This document shows positions 1 through 10,273 of a stretch of 64,000 bases of DNA, one piece after another. The notes under the pieces were generated by a model that was not told where the DNA came from, ran no database searches, and worked only from the letters and a program-made list of their open reading frames with translations. The translations under genes and the position numbers were made by a program. The first letter of the stretch is position 1. Every line of letters begins with the position of its first letter. Origin of the DNA: Epithemia pelagica (Eukaryota; Bacillariophyta; Bacillariophyceae; Surirellales; Surirellaceae); the NCBI GenBank assembly GCA_946965045.2, contig OX337238.1:496001-560000 (forward strand), in the 5' to 3' direction.

Positions 1-3000
1 GGAAAAGAGTGGATCCAGAAACTTGTCGGTCGTGAATTGGTCCCTCAAAACTTTGGACTCGACGGTACTTTCATGGATGAATGCGTCCTAGATGACGAGC
101 AAAAGGAATATTATGAGGGACTCACAGAGAGGGAGAGAGAGGAAGTGCAAGCCGCCTTGACAATGGTATACACACGATCGTGGAGTGGTACCTTGGTCCC
201 TCTCATTGATTCCATTCCATTCAATCGAACTTTGGCCAACGTCAAGCGTTCGGCTTCTTCCAAAAACCCCTTGTCCAAACGGAGGAGCGGTGCAAAACCA
301 TTGGTTGATTTTAAAGTGGAAGCAACTCGTGCGATTCGGCGAGGAGAACGGTTGTATCTTGCTGCACGGACAACGTCCGATACTTTTAAACTCCATGGAT
401 GGGTGGAACCCTATCCCCAACGGTGGGCGTTTGATACGGGCTACCGGGCCCGTGAACCTCCTACTCTAACCATGGACAGCGACATGAACGAAGCCGTATT
501 CGACGATGATTCCACACTTCTTTCCTTTGACCTTTTACAGGAAGGGGATGGACGCTTTGGTGTGGATTGGCGATCGGGTGATCTCAAGCAACCCAGCTTT
601 CGACATGTGAGCTGGCTCATCTCACACCGCAAACGACTGCACAAAATCAATGTGACAGAGGAGACCGCTGCTTTGGGCGACGATCCAAAAGAGCAACAAC
701 TCGCTGCTCGCTACTACAATGCCTTGCGCACAGCATTGGATCAAGCCGTTATTGCGGCACATGCGGGCTACACAGGAACCAAATTAGAGGACGAAACGTG
801 TGAAGCCTCCTCTTCTTCCATTGATAACCAAGAATGCGACAATTTATCTCAACGATACGACACTCTCGAATATCGAGTCGAACGTCTCGACTACAATCGT
901 GTGTGGATTTCAGATGTTTGCGGAGTCGAATCGTTTGATACCCCCAACAAGGAATCGGTCAACACGGTGTATCAACGAATGCAATGGAGCCATTTCGACA
1001 GCCATTTTCGGGAAGACAGTCGGGAGACATGCTTGCATTTGGATAACACCCTGCATTCCTGTTCTGCCTTCCGTCCTCATGTACACGAAACCATCATTCA
1101 TTATCCGGCAGGCTATCTGGCCGAGGTCAAACGAGTTTTATATGTTGGTGGTGGAGATTTGATCATTCTACACGAGATTCTCAAATATCCTTCTCTAGAG
1201 ATGGTCATTGGTAAGTTTCTATTGCTCTTCGTGATAATGACGATTCATTGTGTTCTCTTGCTTCTCTTCGCTGACGTCACCTCACGTTCTATCACAGGCT
1301 TGGAACTTGATCAAGCCGTGGTTCGTAGCTCGTATAGGCATTACGGTGTCCAGCCCCACTTTGACAATGAGAAAGTGCATTGGTGGTTTGGGGATGCATC
1401 TAAAAGCTTGGCAATGTTGCCTCCAGAGGAATACCATGGAACATTTGATTTGGTTGTGATCGACCTCTTGGCATATATTTTCGATGCATTGCAAGTGGGC
1501 GATGAATCCCTGGTGGACTACATGATGAGGTTTGTAAAGCCGGATGGTATTTTAGTTCGCCAGGAAGACTTTCTGGAACGACATGTCGTAGACTTCGCCA
1601 GACATGTTGTAGAGTTTGAAGTCCACGATATGCCCTACAGCTGTGTACAGTCGTTCACAATGGGAAGCAATGGAATTGACTTCTCCAAGAAGGTGCCCAT
1701 TGATCACGAAATCGAAACGATCTACTATGGTCCAATGCTGAAGAACAATACATCAATATGGTCACATATTCATTCAAACCCACCTGCTACTGTCAGCACT
1801 TGTAAGAGAAGCGCCATATCCAATGTCTCTGCCGGGTCTCAGGAACAATCAGCTTCTAGTCCTCGATATGGTGTCCTTGTTGTGATTGAAGCCGAAGATG
1901 TTTCCATATCACTGGAGGATCAGAACGTCCTGGTGACCAAAATCAAGAATAGCTTGGAGCAGATTGGTTTCAGGATCATCCACGTGATCCAGCATCTATC
2001 AAGTTGGTCCTCCGTTGTGATTTTCATGGAGGAAGGTTACGTTGTTGCACGATGCTGGCCCGAAGATGAGTACTGTGCGTTTGACCTCCAACTCTGGAAC
2101 AGCATCGATAAGAAGGAAAAATCCATTTCAGCGTTGGTATCTGCTGTTGGTGGTGATTTGACAAAGTCTACCTCATCTTTCCTTGTCCTCACGGGGGGAA
2201 TGTATGGAATCGACATGGAATCGGTGAATGAAATGGTATCGGGTCCCTTAGACGTGTGTAAAGACGAGACTACATCAGTGCAGACTCCTAATCTTGGAGA
2301 TCCGGAATATGCTATTGTGTTGTCTGAGATGATGACGTTGCAACGCAAGCTCGACCCGACGTATATAGTCGTCTGTGGTGATCAGACAAAGGAATGCACA
2401 AGCCTCGACATTGTCAAGAAGAACAGTGATTCATATGGTGTCGTTCCGCTATGGACATGTCCTTCGGTCGAGTCTGATATGATTGGTTGCGAACTCAGTA
2501 CTAGAGATACACTCCAAAATAAAATTTCGGACAAGAAGGTCAATGGCGTCATTCTCGACCCGAGTGCTCCACGTGAAATGGGACAAATTCTTCTGCATAT
2601 CGTCAACAATACAAGAATTCGATACAATCTGCTCGATGAGGAGTTCATAGTACTTGTACCGACGATTGAGGAGACCGGCAAAGCCTGGAGAGAAGCTTTG
2701 CTTGAACGATTTCGGGAAGATACTGTCATCTTCAATCCTGTTTTCCATTCTAATATCTTTTTCTTCAACGAAACAAGACAACTCGAATACCGAGTTCTGT
2801 CGGTTGGGGATACGGACTTTTACCAACATCTCATGGATGCATGGACAAAGGTCAAGGAAAGGACTCTTCTTTCCCATGACATGCGTAACACAAGAGTCGG
2901 TATGGTAGGCCATGTTCCGGATTTCAGCCCTGGCATTGTTGCCACCGATGAAGACTATGACTTAACCGACGCGTTCGAGCAGTGGCAATCGCAGCATCCA

Positions 3001-3825
3001 ATGGGACACCAAACAATATTCCAGTATGAACTTCAAAGGCCAGCAACATCGATTCCAATTGGTGCTTCCGTCTTGATAAATGATCATATCCATCCATGGG
3101 ACGGAACCTGGCTCACCGGCAAAGTACTCGATGTCGAAGACAATGGAGATTACCGCGTCTTGTTTAACGTTTCGGGTGTGGAACAGGACGTGAGTCGTCA
3201 CCTGCTTTTGGAGATTAGTGACCACTCCAGAGAATTCCCCTTAAAGTTTGCCGATTTGGTCTTGTATCGATGGATCGACTACGGACCAAAGGAAACCTGG
3301 TATCAGGGTTCCATTGTTAAAGTGAACCCAGATGGCAGCTACAAACTACAAGCGTTTGATGGGTACGGCGAACTAGTCATAATGGAACGGGGCGATATTA
3401 TTCTTCGTTCGGAAAAGCCCCAGAAACCCACGGATCTTCCACTGTTTTCCGGTGCCAATTTTTCCCAATTGATGGATGATGTGTTTGAACATCTCGACTC
3501 GGAAGATCCCGAGGAAACCGCAGTGACACGGATATCCGTTGGCGATGGGAGTGTCATTGCCAGCCCATTCGCAGGTGGTTACTTGGTCGCTTCTTGGGAT
3601 GGTAGTGCTCACATTGATGTGAATATATTTGTTGAAAATGGGAAAACGAATCCTGGCAGGAACAAAGCCGTCGATACGTTTGTAGAGAAAACGGTCAAGA
3701 GCGTATTTGCCGAAGAGGTACCAGCGCTCGTCAAAGTACAGTCGGACACACATCCTCGTGGATATGGACGAGTCGTGAATTCAAGACAAGACCTCGAGTC
3801 CATGTGGTTTGGAGATTACGTTTAA
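1..3825 (+). CDS. SET-like / aminopropyltransferase / AdoMet decarboxylase-like / Tudor-like fusion protein, 5' partial
   Basis: The frame is open from base 1, so the start lies outside the window. Proposed exons are 1-1210 and 1298-3825, giving about 1245 residues. The 87-nt intron has GTAAGT and ATCACAG ends, is a multiple of three and contains no stop. Removing it joins a Rossmann motif I (VLYVGGGD, near residue 381) to the following ELD acidic motif of the spermidine-synthase fold. Residues about 60-140 resemble a SET domain (VPLIDSIPFN, then AIRRGERLYL, then LHGWVEP). Around residue 650, YVVARCWPEDEYCAFDLQLW resembles the bacterial-type AdoMet decarboxylase core. Two Tudor-like barrels follow at about 985-1045 and 1050-1110. 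Known family roles suggest polyamine or AdoMet chemistry, but the catalytic status of each part is inferred. The downstream gene is convergent. Confidence 0.75.
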   Translation, partial: GKEWIQKLVGRELVPQNFGLDGTFMDECVLDDEQKEYYEGLTEREREEVQAALTMVYTRSWSGTLVPLIDSIPFNRTLANVKRSASSKNPLSKRRSGAKPLVDFKVEATRAIRRGERLYLAARTTSDTFKLHGWVEPYPQRWAFDTGYRAREPPTLTMDSDMNEAVFDDDSTLLSFDLLQEGDGRFGVDWRSGDLKQPSFRHVSWLISHRKRLHKINVTEETAALGDDPKEQQLAARYYNALRTALDQAVIAAHAGYTGTKLEDETCEASSSSIDNQECDNLSQRYDTLEYRVERLDYNRVWISDVCGVESFDTPNKESVNTVYQRMQWSHFDSHFREDSRETCLHLDNTLHSCSAFRPHVHETIIHYPAGYLAEVKRVLYVGGGDLIILHEILKYPSLEMVIGKFLLLFVIMTIHCVLLLLFADVTSRSITGLELDQAVVRSSYRHYGVQPHFDNEKVHWWFGDASKSLAMLPPEEYHGTFDLVVIDLLAYIFDALQVGDESLVDYMMRFVKPDGILVRQEDFLERHVVDFARHVVEFEVHDMPYSCVQSFTMGSNGIDFSKKVPIDHEIETIYYGPMLKNNTSIWSHIHSNPPATVSTCKRSAISNVSAGSQEQSASSPRYGVLVVIEAEDVSISLEDQNVLVTKIKNSLEQIGFRIIHVIQHLSSWSSVVIFMEEGYVVARCWPEDEYCAFDLQLWNSIDKKEKSISALVSAVGGDLTKSTSSFLVLTGGMYGIDMESVNEMVSGPLDVCKDETTSVQTPNLGDPEYAIVLSEMMTLQRKLDPTYIVVCGDQTKECTSLDIVKKNSDSYGVVPLWTCPSVESDMIGCELSTRDTLQNKISDKKVNGVILDPSAPREMGQILLHIVNNTRIRYNLLDEEFIVLVPTIEETGKAWREALLERFREDTVIFNPVFHSNIFFFNETRQLEYRVLSVGDTDFYQHLMDAWTKVKERTLLSHDMRNTRVGMVGHVPDFSPGIVATDEDYDLTDAFEQWQSQHPMGHQTIFQYELQRPATSIPIGASVLINDHIHPWDGTWLTGKVLDVEDNGDYRVLFNVSGVEQDVSRHLLLEISDHSREFPLKFADLVLYRWIDYGPKETWYQGSIVKVNPDGSYKLQAFDGYGELVIMERGDIILRSEKPQKPTDLPLFSGANFSQLMDDVFEHLDSEDPEETAVTRISVGDGSVIASPFAGGYLVASWDGSAHIDVNIFVENGKTNPGRNKAVDTFVEKTVKSVFAEEVPALVKVQSDTHPRGYGRVVNSRQDLESMWFGDYV
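1211..1297 (+). other. Frame-neutral intron in the fusion gene
   Basis: Donor GTAAGT and acceptor ATCACAG with an AT/pyrimidine-rich end. The length is 29 codons with no stop, so a simple ORF call reads through it. The read-through residues form a hydrophobic insertion in the middle of the nucleotide-binding motif, which argues that it is spliced. Confidence 0.75.
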
Positions 3826-4084
3826 AACTCCCAACGACGAAGATGAGTCAAGTCAGAGGAGTCAAGTCAAAGGAGATGATTGCATCGGAAGCTATAAAGT
3901 AAAAAGCCAGTAAAGTCACTCATGTCCGTTCCTCCCATCGGTCCTTCTCTTTGGCTTTCTGGTTTGTCACAAGTATTTGGTTCGTTGCAAGTTTCGGCAG
4001 TCCTTTACATTTACTGGCATATTGCTACGGTGTCTCGAGCTTGTTTGCAATCTCAAATCATTGTGGTGGCAGAGGGTTCTGTTT

Positions 4085-5599
4085 CTACCACAACCAAGTG
4101 TCATTCCAGCCCTTGCCATCTTGTTGCTGCTTGACTGCTTCCTGTACTTTGGCTCTCCATGACATGCCACAAGGAAACCATTGCCATACCCACGAGTCGT
4201 GAGGGGGGAATTGGCCGTACAAAAAGTGATATCGATACAAGAGTCCAGGAAGCAAAAAGTATTCATGGGGTCGATGTATGGAGCAGCCTTGGGCATCTGT
4301 TGGTTGGTTGTTGTTGTTGTTGCGGGTGGCCCGCATCAATCCCTTCCAATTTCGACGATACCAATCTCCTTGAAAAATGTCTACACGAGGAGCCCGTGAG
4401 GCATGCTCTTGCTGCGCAATGTGCTCCACGCCTTGAGACTCGGGTACAGTCAAGAAGAGTTGCGTGAGATTGCCCGCCATGTCACAGGGTACTAGTTGGG
4501 GATGGGAAGCTACCCAGGCCTCTCGAGACCACCGATCGGCACCCAAGACATCGCGTTGCCATTTGTACACCAAGGTACTCCAAAGTTTATTGGGTTCGTT
4601 TCGTCCAACTTGGATGGCTTGAATGAGTTGACTCATTTTTGAAGCATGCTCCGCTACGGGTAAGAGATGTTGTATATACGAACATTGCGCAGCAAAGAAA
4701 TTCCCCGGAAACATGGGGATCCACATTGGATAGAATTGGAGTCCACACACATTGCATTGCTGTTGTTCATGTAGGAGGGCGAACAAACAGGCTGGTTTCA
4801 ACACGGCAGACGTCAAAAAGTGTCGCCATTTGTGATTGTCGACATGTGCATGAAAGGTTCCCTTGGTGTGAACGTAGATGACCGTTTGGTCAGGATGGTC
4901 GACACAAAAGTTGTACAAGTGTTGCAGGGTTACTTCCTCGTGTCCCTCCCGGACATGTCCCAACGAGTGACACTCCAAATCGTGCTCGTGACAAAAGGAA
5001 TCTTTGATCCACGTACTATTAATCACTCCTTCTTCCCCAACCGATGCAAATCGCAGCTCCCAATGATGATTGTAGTCGCTTTGGTTTCTGAAAAGCGATG
5101 CCGCATGAGCAATTTGGTGTAGCTGTTCCTGTACAATGCCCATGGTCTGCTCCTTGGTGAGCACCGATCGAGCTCCACCCACATTTTGATTCTGCTTACT
5201 GGGTAATTTCTTGTTGGGATTGGCAAACATGTGATAAAAGACTGTGATTCTTCTCTGGACATTCATTTGTTCTTTAGGATTTTGACTGTCATGGCGAACT
5301 TGGTTCATTTGACTTGCTGTCGTAGCGTTCACGGATCGATTGTCGTCAGTCGGTCCGTTGCTCTTTGATTTGGAACCACCCTTGGAAGATAAACTTTCGG
5401 CATAATTCACAACCGATGCTTCGTGCCGTTTCAAATCAAGAGTCTTGGAAGAGAATGGATCGAGCGAAATCAAGAGGAAGGGAAGGCAGAGACATCCAAA
5501 TCCAACCACAACGATGATAATCAACAACACCACTTTGCAAAGACGTTGTTGTCGTCGTCCATGATGATGGTGCGGAGGGGTTTGTTGGCGCCGTAGCAT
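4085..5599 (-). CDS. Type II membrane protein, glycosyltransferase-like
   Basis: 504 residues from the first ATG (5599). The open frame upstream has no ATG. Residues about 20-45 are a single strong membrane anchor (VVLLIIIVVVGFGCLCLPFL) after a basic His/Arg-rich cytosolic tail, followed by a Ser/Asn-rich stem. This is the topology of Golgi type II glycosyltransferases. The luminal part starts near ITVFYHMF and contains VIYVHTKGTFH, a His-Thr-Lys-Gly motif seen in several uncharacterised glycosyltransferase-like families, then many Trp and Cys residues. No DXD motif can be assigned with confidence. The activity is inferred from topology and the HTKG motif only. It is convergent with the upstream fusion gene, 259 bp away. 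Confidence 0.6.
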   Translation of the reverse strand: MLRRQQTPPHHHHGRRQQRLCKVVLLIIIVVVGFGCLCLPFLLISLDPFSSKTLDLKRHEASVVNYAESLSSKGGSKSKSNGPTDDNRSVNATTASQMNQVRHDSQNPKEQMNVQRRITVFYHMFANPNKKLPSKQNQNVGGARSVLTKEQTMGIVQEQLHQIAHAASLFRNQSDYNHHWELRFASVGEEGVINSTWIKDSFCHEHDLECHSLGHVREGHEEVTLQHLYNFCVDHPDQTVIYVHTKGTFHAHVDNHKWRHFLTSAVLKPACLFALLHEQQQCNVCGLQFYPMWIPMFPGNFFAAQCSYIQHLLPVAEHASKMSQLIQAIQVGRNEPNKLWSTLVYKWQRDVLGADRWSREAWVASHPQLVPCDMAGNLTQLFLTVPESQGVEHIAQQEHASRAPRVDIFQGDWYRRNWKGLMRATRNNNNNQPTDAQGCSIHRPHEYFLLPGLLYRYHFLYGQFPPHDSWVWQWFPCGMSWRAKVQEAVKQQQDGKGWNDTWLW

Positions 5600-6866
5600 T
5601 GTCGTACAACGAGCGTGGTTGTCGCTTCTACGTAGAAAATCAACGCATGGGATAGAAGCTGTTCCGTGTTTTCTCCAGATCAATGCCGTCTTTCACCATG
5701 GTCCGCGTCGGCTCTGAGGAAATGAAAACTGGGTGAAGGAGAGGGGGTGGAGCAGGTGTAAGGTAGTGATGGTGATGGGGGGATAATGTGGGGGTAACAG
5801 TTTGTTATCCTCATCCCTAACGTGCCCACTATTTCTTATTGCTAGGATTGCTACCCCAAGAAAAGGAGAAAACCTCTCTACTAGGAGTACTAGAGGAGTA
5901 CTCCTATTCCGTGTATTCCTAGTTCCTAGCTAGAGAGAGGCGTAGCTCCACGAGTAGGTAGTACTCCTCTACTAGCTAGAGAGAGACTTTTATGTTAGGA
6001 GGAGTAGCGGTTGGTTGCTGCATCGTGTAGGATCACTCTTAGATCCGTCGCCCTAGTAGAGACTAGTGGAGGAGGAAGACGTGCTACGTGCTCTCCTCTA
6101 CAACTACCTACCTACTCCTAGAATAACGCAAAAATACAACTGCAGTAGTATTCTTCTTGACTGGGTCTCGAATCGCGTAGTATTATAGTGGATGCACGAG
6201 TATGCATCAGTCCAGTCAGTCCCATCTCCCATCAGGAGTATGTCTTCGTTCTTCGTACTTCATAGTGTGCCTCTAGCTACGAGAGTAGACATTTTAGGGG
6301 AGAGAGAGGATTTGGCCGTCGTACGTCGTATAGAGATGGCTTCAAGTACCTCGAGGGACGAGGGAAGAGGAGGAGGTTCTCCAGAACACTCGCAAAACGA
6401 TCTTGGGTCTTGGGTGGATGTGACACGAAAAGCCTTTTGCATTCCGAAACCAGCGAGCGCATTTTCACAAGCTGTTGATCATGGCTGCAATTTATGTGCC
6501 GCAGACTGCAGATTCTCTTCTCAGAAACGTCAACTATTCTCTTCGGTCTGTGTTAAAAGAGGTTAAGTCTCGTGCTTGCTTCTGCCGATGAAAAGAACGG
6601 GATTTTGAAGTGACATCTGACCCGGTGGTCGATGGACGGTGGTTGGTGGACGGTGGTGTCCAAGGTGCACCAATGAATCTGCATCTTTTGAAGCCTGTAG
6701 GGAAGCGGGTATCTCGTTGTTGTTGGCGAGGGTGACATCACGGTGCGCAGGTTGGTTCACAGTTCAGTCAGCAGGGTCAGTCAGTTCTAAGAAAGAATCT
6801 TCACCTCCGGGTTAGTTTTGACACCGAGTACTGTGCATCTTCGCAAATCTGGCAGGTCGCTCTCAC
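5600..6866. other. Intergenic region with low-complexity CTAGCTAGAGAGAG motifs
   Basis: No convincing gene. Around 5870-6000 there are short interspersed copies of CTAGCTAGAGAGAG and palindromic AGGAGTACT/AGTACTCCT motifs, which could fold. ORFs here (for example 6192-6566) have no family resemblance and overlap the low-complexity sequence. Confidence 0.5.
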
Positions 6867-6869
6867 ATT

Positions 6870-6896
6870 GGAGGAAAACGGTTGTGTCCTAGACTC
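6870..6896 (+). repeat. Left terminal inverted repeat of Harbinger element
   Basis: Begins GGAGGAAAACG and is 26/27 identical to the reverse complement of 8534-8560. Preceded by ATT. Confidence 0.88.
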
Positions 6897-7099
6897 CTCG
6901 AATCCCAATTCCCCCATTGGGAGTTTGGGAGACAAACGGTTTGCCCCCCTCTTGAGTCCCAGATCTATGCAGTCTGACCTTCGTAGGAATTAGCCCATCT
7001 ATGTAGGTTCCGGATACGCTTCACGAGATTTGGCAATGCGATCATAGTTTTTTTCTCGTCACAAGTCGCAAGAGTCAGTTCAAATCAACAAGAATCACG

Positions 7100-7606
7100 A
7101 TGTCATCGCAAGAAGAGAACCAACGTACCAAAGATTCCAACACGACTGATAACGAGAACGAGGAGAAGAAGCACAAGGGTCGTAAAACGGGGTCGAAGAA
7201 ATGGACCCAAGAGGAGACGAATCTCCTCCTCGACATTGTAAACGTTCGCTGTCCCGAATGGAAAAAAATGTGGGAGGCCGTTGCAGCTGAATTCATCAAA
7301 CTGGCCAATAGAAAGTACAAGCGGGATTGGGAAGCCATCAAACGAAAGTTTGAGAAGATGTGCTTCGCGAAAAAGCCTACGGGCAACGCGGAGCCGCATC
7401 CTAACATCACTCGTGCGAAGGCAATCAAAGACAAGATTGCAGCCAAAGAATTCATTGGACATGCCACAAAGAATGACTCTGATGGTGAAAATGAAGACAA
7501 GAATAGTCCCAAAGCTGGGATCCAGATCCTCCAGGTTTCTGAATCCGGTCGTCCTCTCACGAAAAAGCGTAAGTCCTCCCAAATGAGTGACTTTTCCGGA
7601 TGGTGA
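7100..7606 (+). CDS. Myb/SANT-like DNA-binding protein of Harbinger element
   Basis: 168 residues from an ATG just inside the left repeat. After an acidic/Lys-rich start (residues 1-35), residues about 36-100 have a SANT/Myb-like spacing of aromatic residues: KKWTQEETNLLLDIV, then the PEWKKMWEAVA segment, then KRDWEAIKRKFEKM. This resembles the Myb-like accessory proteins of PIF/Harbinger elements and the plant and protist DUF6818 type. In these elements the partner protein takes the transposase to the nucleus and to DNA; that role is inferred here. The C-terminus has a basic KKRKS patch that may be a nuclear signal. It is intact, and its last codons overlap the end of the recognisable transposase on the other strand. 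Confidence 0.75.
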   Translation: MSSQEENQRTKDSNTTDNENEEKKHKGRKTGSKKWTQEETNLLLDIVNVRCPEWKKMWEAVAAEFIKLANRKYKRDWEAIKRKFEKMCFAKKPTGNAEPHPNITRAKAIKDKIAAKEFIGHATKNDSDGENEDKNSPKAGIQILQVSESGRPLTKKRKSSQMSDFSGW

Positions 7607-8281
7607 CCATAGAAAGATGCAATTACGGTTCGTGTCACCTGTCCATCCGTTGTAGTCGCGGTTTTGGATTGTCGGATCAGGATCCTCCAAGGTGACAAGC
7701 TTGAGCCCATCCATCATCCCAACAACATAAAGGATGCGCACGAAAGCTGCTGTCAATGACGCTTGCTCTTCAAGATTTTCAACCGACATGTCCCAGAAAA
7801 CTCGTGCCTTGTCGTTGTCGTAGAGTGCGTTGAGGATTGCACCCAAGCCAAGATACACGCAGTTCTCGAACTGTGTCTTGGTAGCCCCAAATTGCGTTTG
7901 GAGGTTCTTGACCTCTGATCTTGACGTTAGCCATTTGATGGCCATCACTGTGATATCATACGGATCGAAACGACGTCGACGAAGATGTCGTTCCTCTGGT
8001 AAACCGCATCGTGGATCAATGCTCGTAGATGTGATTATGTCTTTCGTTAGCTCCACCAATTCGCTGATGGCCTCTCTTGAGAAAGCGGTAAAGTGGAGGA
8101 ATTCGAGGTCATCTCCATATTCCCGTATGCGGTACCAGAACGATTCTTTCTGGTGTCCGATGACTTCTCTTCGAAAGCGTCCTTGCTCTGCTCTCTCGAC
8201 TGTCTGCGCCTGTTGAGTGGCAGCAGCAGCAACAGCGGCATTCAAAAGAGCTTGGCTGTCATAGTGGTGGGCGACAGCCAA
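7590..8281 (-). pseudogene. Harbinger transposase (DDE_Tnp_4-like), N-terminal part only
   Basis: About 230 residues are recognisable: the HTH region, then GMMDGLKL (first catalytic Asp), then IQNRDYNGWTGDTNRNCIF and SPSGKV, all typical of Harbinger DDE endonucleases. The family continues with the second Asp and the Glu over another 100 or more residues. Here that part is missing: the frame runs antisense into the Myb-like gene. The open frame extends upstream of 8281 without an obvious ATG, so the true start, perhaps after an intron, cannot be fixed. It is most likely inactive because two of the three catalytic acids are absent. Confidence 0.75.
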
Positions 8282-8533
8282 AGCAACGGCAAACCAGCTT
8301 CTTGCGGTGGGATTCGGAACGAGGTGCCATGATCTTTGTGTGCGAAGATCGAAGATTTGTCTATGGGTCGGAACGAAAATTTTTGGAACTCCTTTTGGGA
8401 CGTTCGAATGCGGATCAAGGAAGAGCAGTCGAACCTCCCAAAAAGAGGCCTATGCGTCCCAGACAGGAGGCCAAATACGTCTGAACGTTCCGCCGATTTC
8501 GAGCCATCTGATTGGCTAATTTAAGGAGTCTGA

Positions 8534-8560
8534 GAGTCTAGGACACAAACGTTTTCCTCC
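8534..8560 (-). repeat. Right terminal inverted repeat of Harbinger element
   Basis: Reverse complement of 6870-6896 with one mismatch. Followed by ATT, the matching 3-bp target duplication. Confidence 0.88.
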
Positions 8561-8714
8561 ATTTTCACTGGGCTCCCTGTGAAGCAAATAATGACACTCT
8601 CCGAATTAGTTTGTGAGAATCATTCTCAGTTCTCATAACATCGTCCGACCACAGGCTTTCGCCATATCTTGAATCTCCACAAATCTTTACGCTATAGCTT
8701 TCACGCTCAAGAAG

Positions 8715-9320
8715 ATGGGTGTTAATGGTGGTGCTTTATCCAAAAACTGGGTTCCAGTTGTTTCACCTGAGCGCCCAAACTCCTCGGATGTCAATCATGG
8801 GAGTTGGAGAGGATGCGGGAACACGTCCATCCTTCCCGAGTCGAGGCAAGAGGATAGTGCTCCAAAGGAATCAAAGATTGGATCGGGAGTGTACTTTCAA
8901 AACAGACAAGTGCCCAACATTCCACTACATCCTCTTGTAGTATCACAGACGTTATCACCATCCGTCATCTCGCAGGAATGCCGAATGGCACGAAGCGTCC
9001 CTGCTGGAAATCCTCTTTCACCTGCCCCTCAGCTAGGACATTTTCGGTTCATGACAAGAAAGCCTGGATCCGCTGCCAAGACCAAAGTCAGTCCAGTCAA
9101 GGCGTTGGTCAAGACCAAGCCCTGTTTGACACAGCAGAACGAGTACCGTCGTGCTATTTTGAGCCCCGAAGAAAAACTGTTTTTGGAAGCTGCTCAGTCT
9201 CTCAAGAGATCTCATGTTCCATCTGTGGATAAAATCGATGTGAGGTGGATGAGGAACAAGTCAAAGAACACCTTGCCAACACACCAAGCTCTACCGCCAC
9301 CTCCCTTCAGTTTCGTTTAA
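8715..9320 (+). CDS. Hypothetical protein
   Basis: 201 residues from ATG 8715. Not recognised. The protein is rich in Ser, Pro and Lys and lacks membrane segments. The most protein-like part is residues about 115-185 (Lys-rich, with SPEEKLFLEAAQSLKRS). It lies 150 bp outside the right end of the Harbinger element. It could be a chance ORF, since no domain or splice evidence supports it. Confidence 0.35.
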   Translation: MGVNGGALSKNWVPVVSPERPNSSDVNHGSWRGCGNTSILPESRQEDSAPKESKIGSGVYFQNRQVPNIPLHPLVVSQTLSPSVISQECRMARSVPAGNPLSPAPQLGHFRFMTRKPGSAAKTKVSPVKALVKTKPCLTQQNEYRRAILSPEEKLFLEAAQSLKRSHVPSVDKIDVRWMRNKSKNTLPTHQALPPPPFSFV

Positions 9321-10273
9321 GCGGAATACTACTTCTCCTTTTGCCCGGTCTACGACTGACCGCCGAATACATAAAAAAGAATAGACAAGGTAATTGTACC
9401 TTATACATAATTTATAATGAATTTTGAAACTATTTCTCTGGAGCAGATGCACTAAAATCACTAGCTCAGCGATTCAAGCTGAACAGTTGTCACGTCCGAG
9501 ATGGCAACTTCGCCTCAGAAACTGTTTCGTCCGAGATATGGCAACTAGGCCTCAGAAATGATGTGTATTCCATCGTCTCAAATCCTAGGTAATCAAGGAT
9601 CATCCTCAGGATGTGTATTTGCACTCTGTTGTCGCCCTTCCCGATTCAGATGGAGAAAAAGGTGAAATGGTGAGGTGAATCTAATGTGTGGGGGCTTAGT
9701 TGCAGTTCAGTCTGGGGGATCAGATTGGCGGGATCCAAACAAACACTCCCCATTTTTTTATCTTTCCCCCCGGCATTGTCATTGGCGAAGAAAGACACTT
9801 ATGGGCTTGCGCGGAGTCAAACGTGTATGTGGTCAGTGATTACACCCCCCCTTCTCACTCAACGCAGAGTTGGACAAAGGTGACATGAGTCTGAACACTG
9901 ACCTCAGCACGAAAGACATGCGTCAGGGAACAACTAATGATGCTATCGAGCCTACCAGGTAAAAGAATGGAAAGCACCATGAGAGGAAGGGACATACTCC
10001 TACCTCTAGCTAGAACTCTCTCTCATCCCATCAGAGGTTTCGATCCGATCCAAAGGTCTCAGAATGGAATCCACTGAATCGTCGTAGCGTCCCCCAGTTC
10101 GTTTAGGTAGGTAGATGAGTGGGAGAGGACCGTCCACCAACTCACTGGGTGTGACCCAGTCTGGAACATTCTACTCTCTAGGTGGGTATCGTAGAACATG
10201 GGTACTGCCGCAGTACGTCTCTCCAGCAATTGTAAGCCATGTATGCATGTGGGAACGCACCAATCCCACGTCT
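9321..10273. other. Intergenic region
   Basis: No supported gene. It contains a degenerate tandem duplication of about 35 bp (9491-9524 and 9525-9560; shared cores CGTCCGAGAT and CCTCAGAAA) and pyrimidine/purine-rich stretches. The 3' end of the thymidine phosphorylase gene enters from the right. Confidence 0.5.

Larger units (their letters stand above)
6870..8560. mobile_element. PIF/Harbinger-type DNA transposon, internally deleted
   Basis: 1691 bp bounded by 27-bp terminal inverted repeats (6870-6896 and 8534-8560) that differ at one position and begin GGAGGAAAACG. Each end is flanked by ATT (6867-6869 and 8561-8563), a 3-bp target duplication as in PIF/Harbinger elements. Inside are the two genes typical of this superfamily in convergent orientation: a Myb/SANT-like protein (plus strand) and a transposase (minus strand) that lacks its C-terminal half. 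The element is probably non-autonomous but could be mobilised in trans if a full copy exists elsewhere. Confidence 0.85.

Noticed and set aside
6192-6566. 124-residue plus-strand ORF
   Set aside because: No family resemblance, compositionally random, and in a low-complexity intergenic region.
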